From the NCBI GenBank assembly GCA_002434335.1, contig DJJW01000078.1, positions 12,708-19,146 on the forward strand: a stretch of DNA of 6,439 nucleotides, read 5' to 3'. Positions 4,940-6,439 of the stretch are shown here, one piece after another. Source of the DNA: Lachnoclostridium sp. UBA6558 (GTDB lineage: Bacteria; Bacillota; Clostridia; Lachnospirales; Lachnospiraceae). Every line of letters begins with the position of its first letter. The first letter of the stretch is position 1. The notes below the pieces were generated by a model. That model saw nothing but the letters and a program-made list of their open reading frames with translations. It had not been told where the DNA came from and ran no database searches. A program made the position numbers and the translations under genes.

Positions 4940-6439
4940 TTAACGAAGCCTTAAGACTCTGCCTGCCCGTTTTCCTGTATGTTCACCATTCTTTACTGCA
5001 ATCTGCCCGTTTACCAGCACATGGCTGATTCCTTCCGGATACTGTATAGGGTCTGTAAAGGTTCCCTTATCTAATATGGTATCGGGATTAAAGACAGTAA
5101 TATCCGCATAATAACCGGGCTTTAGTAGTCCCCGGTCCTTTAAGCTCATGGCTTCCGCCGCTTTATAGGTTAATTTATACACTGCTTCCTCTAAGGACAG
5201 TGCTTTCTCTTCTCTGACGTATTTTCCCAGAATCCTGGGAAAGGAGCCATACACACGGGGATGGGGTTTGCCGGAAAGAAGCCCGTCGGTGCAGGCATTC
5301 ATTTCTTCTCTTTTTAGTATCTTAATAACTGCTTCTTCTGTACCGTAGAAGTCCACCATACCTACGGCATTGTTTTCCTCTGCCAGCAGATCAAAAGCTG
5401 CCTCCAGAGGATCTATGCCCTTTCGCTCACCGATTTCTTTCAGGCTCTTTCCTACCAGTTCACGGTTCTTCTCAGAGGCGGTACTGGTTATAAAGATTCC
5501 CTCAACGCCGGCAAACTGAATAAAATTATCCCAACCAGGTATTCCTGCTTCTATATCCTGCTTCATCTTCTCCCGCTGCTCTGGATCCTTAAGACGCTTG
5601 ATCAGCTCATTGGTACCGCCGTCATGAGCCCAAGGCGGCAGAATTATACCCAGCATAGTGCTGCCGGCTACATAGGGATACTGGTCTAGTGATACCCTGA
5701 TGCCTTCTTCTTTGGCTTTGTCCAGCAGCCGCAGCATATCCTCAAGCTTATCCCAGTTGTCCTTTCCGCATACTTTAAAGTGGGAATAGTGGATCTTAAC
5801 ACCGGATTTTCTTCCCACTTCAATAATTTCTTCCATGGAGGAAAGTATGGTATCTGCCTCACTCCTCTGATGAACTACAAAAACACCGTCATATTCCGCC
5901 ACTACCTTACACAGTTCAATTATCTCGGAAGTATCTGAATAGGCGCAGGGAGTATAGATCAGCCCTGAGGAAAGTCCCAGGCACCCTGCCTCCATTTCTC
6001 TTCTGGTGATTTCGCACATCTTTTTTATTTCCTCATCAGAAGGTTCTCTGTCGGCAAGTCCCATAGCCTCCATGCGCACATTTCCGTGGGGTACCAGATA
6101 GGACTCGTTAATACCGGGGTTTGCTTCCTCTATCTGCTTTAAATAGTTTTCCGTGGTTTCATACTCCCAGTTGATAGTGTCACTTTCACCATCCAGTCCG
6201 GCTATGTTCTTGCGCCAGGAATCAATATATTCCTTTGGCAGAGGTGCCATTGAGATTCCATCCTGTCCCAGGACTTCTGTTGTAATACCCTGCATTACCT
6301 TTGGCAATACCAGCGGTTCTGTTAATACCTTTAAATCACTGTGACTGTGAGTGTCAATAAAGCCTGGAGCTGCAACAAACCCCTCCGCTTCTATTACTTC
6401 CTCAAAGCCTTCATCTGTTGTTACGGCTTTCGTGCTTTT
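4940..6439 (-). CDS. N-acyl-D-amino-acid deacylase-type amidohydrolase (partial, N-terminus off the right edge)
   Basis: This metal-dependent amidohydrolase resembles D-aminoacylases, which hydrolyse N-acyl-D-amino acids to a D-amino acid and a carboxylate in the cytoplasm. 499 residues are visible, and reading is open through base 6439. FIDTHSHSD (His31, His33; visible numbering) is the metal HxH motif. His190 in VVHQRSE and His220 in IHYSH match zinc ligands His220 and His250 of the Alcaligenes enzyme. TDGLLSGKPHPRVYGSFPR carries Asp385, matching catalytic Asp366. LDQYPYVAGST and the GYYADITVFNP tail are also typical. The ligand Cys96 position is Asp60 here (GITTEVLGQDGIS instead of the usual NCG). 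About 36 N-terminal residues are missing. A TTG at 6307 is internal, because the HxH motif lies upstream of it. The true substrate is uncertain. Near a purine-type hydroxylase, an N-acyl or N-carbamoyl amino compound from heterocycle breakdown is possible. Confidence 0.9.
   Translation of the reverse strand, partial: KSTKAVTTDEGFEEVIEAEGFVAAPGFIDTHSHSDLKVLTEPLVLPKVMQGITTEVLGQDGISMAPLPKEYIDSWRKNIAGLDGESDTINWEYETTENYLKQIEEANPGINESYLVPHGNVRMEAMGLADREPSDEEIKKMCEITRREMEAGCLGLSSGLIYTPCAYSDTSEIIELCKVVAEYDGVFVVHQRSEADTILSSMEEIIEVGRKSGVKIHYSHFKVCGKDNWDKLEDMLRLLDKAKEEGIRVSLDQYPYVAGSTMLGIILPPWAHDGGTNELIKRLKDPEQREKMKQDIEAGIPGWDNFIQFAGVEGIFITSTASEKNRELVGKSLKEIGERKGIDPLEAAFDLLAEENNAVGMVDFYGTEEAVIKILKREEMNACTDGLLSGKPHPRVYGSFPRILGKYVREEKALSLEEAVYKLTYKAAEAMSLKDRGLLKPGYYADITVFNPDTILDKGTFTDPIQYPEGISHVLVNGQIAVKNGEHTGKRAGRVLRLR

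Noticed and set aside
6305..6307. TTG as the start of the amidohydrolase
   Set aside because: The frame stays open to the right edge and encodes the essential HxH metal motif upstream of this codon, so it is internal.
6153..6344. Plus-strand open frame of 63 codons
   Set aside because: It is antisense to the conserved metal-site region of the amidohydrolase, with no independent support.

Overview
The window looks like a piece of a low-to-mid GC chromosome from an anaerobic Clostridia bacterium, probably Lachnospiraceae-like. This is inferred from strong AGGAGG-type ribosome binding sites, a TTG start, long AT-rich spacers, and an 850-residue fused [2Fe-2S]/molybdopterin hydroxylase typical of that group. 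All three protein genes lie on the minus strand and read right to left. No convincing plus-strand gene, tRNA, rRNA or CRISPR array was seen.

Layout, in transcription order. (1) Positions 6439-4940 hold an N-acyl-D-amino-acid deacylase-type amidohydrolase that runs off the right edge (about 36 N-terminal residues missing). (2) Positions 4939-4498 are a 442-base spacer. It has a 103-base stretch bounded by perfect 10-base inverted repeats, a decayed copy of a hairpin-loop motif, two adjacent small hairpins, and a TATAAT promoter element for the next gene. (3) Positions 4497-1945 hold a complete selenium-dependent-type xanthine dehydrogenase/molybdenum hydroxylase. (4) Positions 1944-1209 are a 736-base spacer. 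It has a terminator-like 23-bp hairpin, a 212-base near-palindrome inside a possible 275-base element, and repeats upstream of the next gene. (5) Positions 1208-1 hold a PLP-dependent aspartate aminotransferase-like enzyme that starts at TTG and runs off the left edge about 20-30 residues before its expected end.

The hydroxylase and the amidohydrolase fit a catabolic locus for purines or related N-heterocycles. Enzymes of this hydroxylase family often sit near amidohydrolases in anaerobes, and one would oxidise a heterocycle while the other hydrolyses an amide or ring-derived acyl/carbamoyl amino compound. That link is inference. The long spacers and the separate xdh promoter suggest independent transcription rather than one tight operon, and the aminotransferase may be unrelated.

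The most unusual content is non-coding. The two spacers share a roughly 19-base loop motif in opposite orientation and a roughly 31-base end sequence, which suggests that a family of small palindromic, MITE-like elements has inserted in both gaps. No transposase is encoded in the window.
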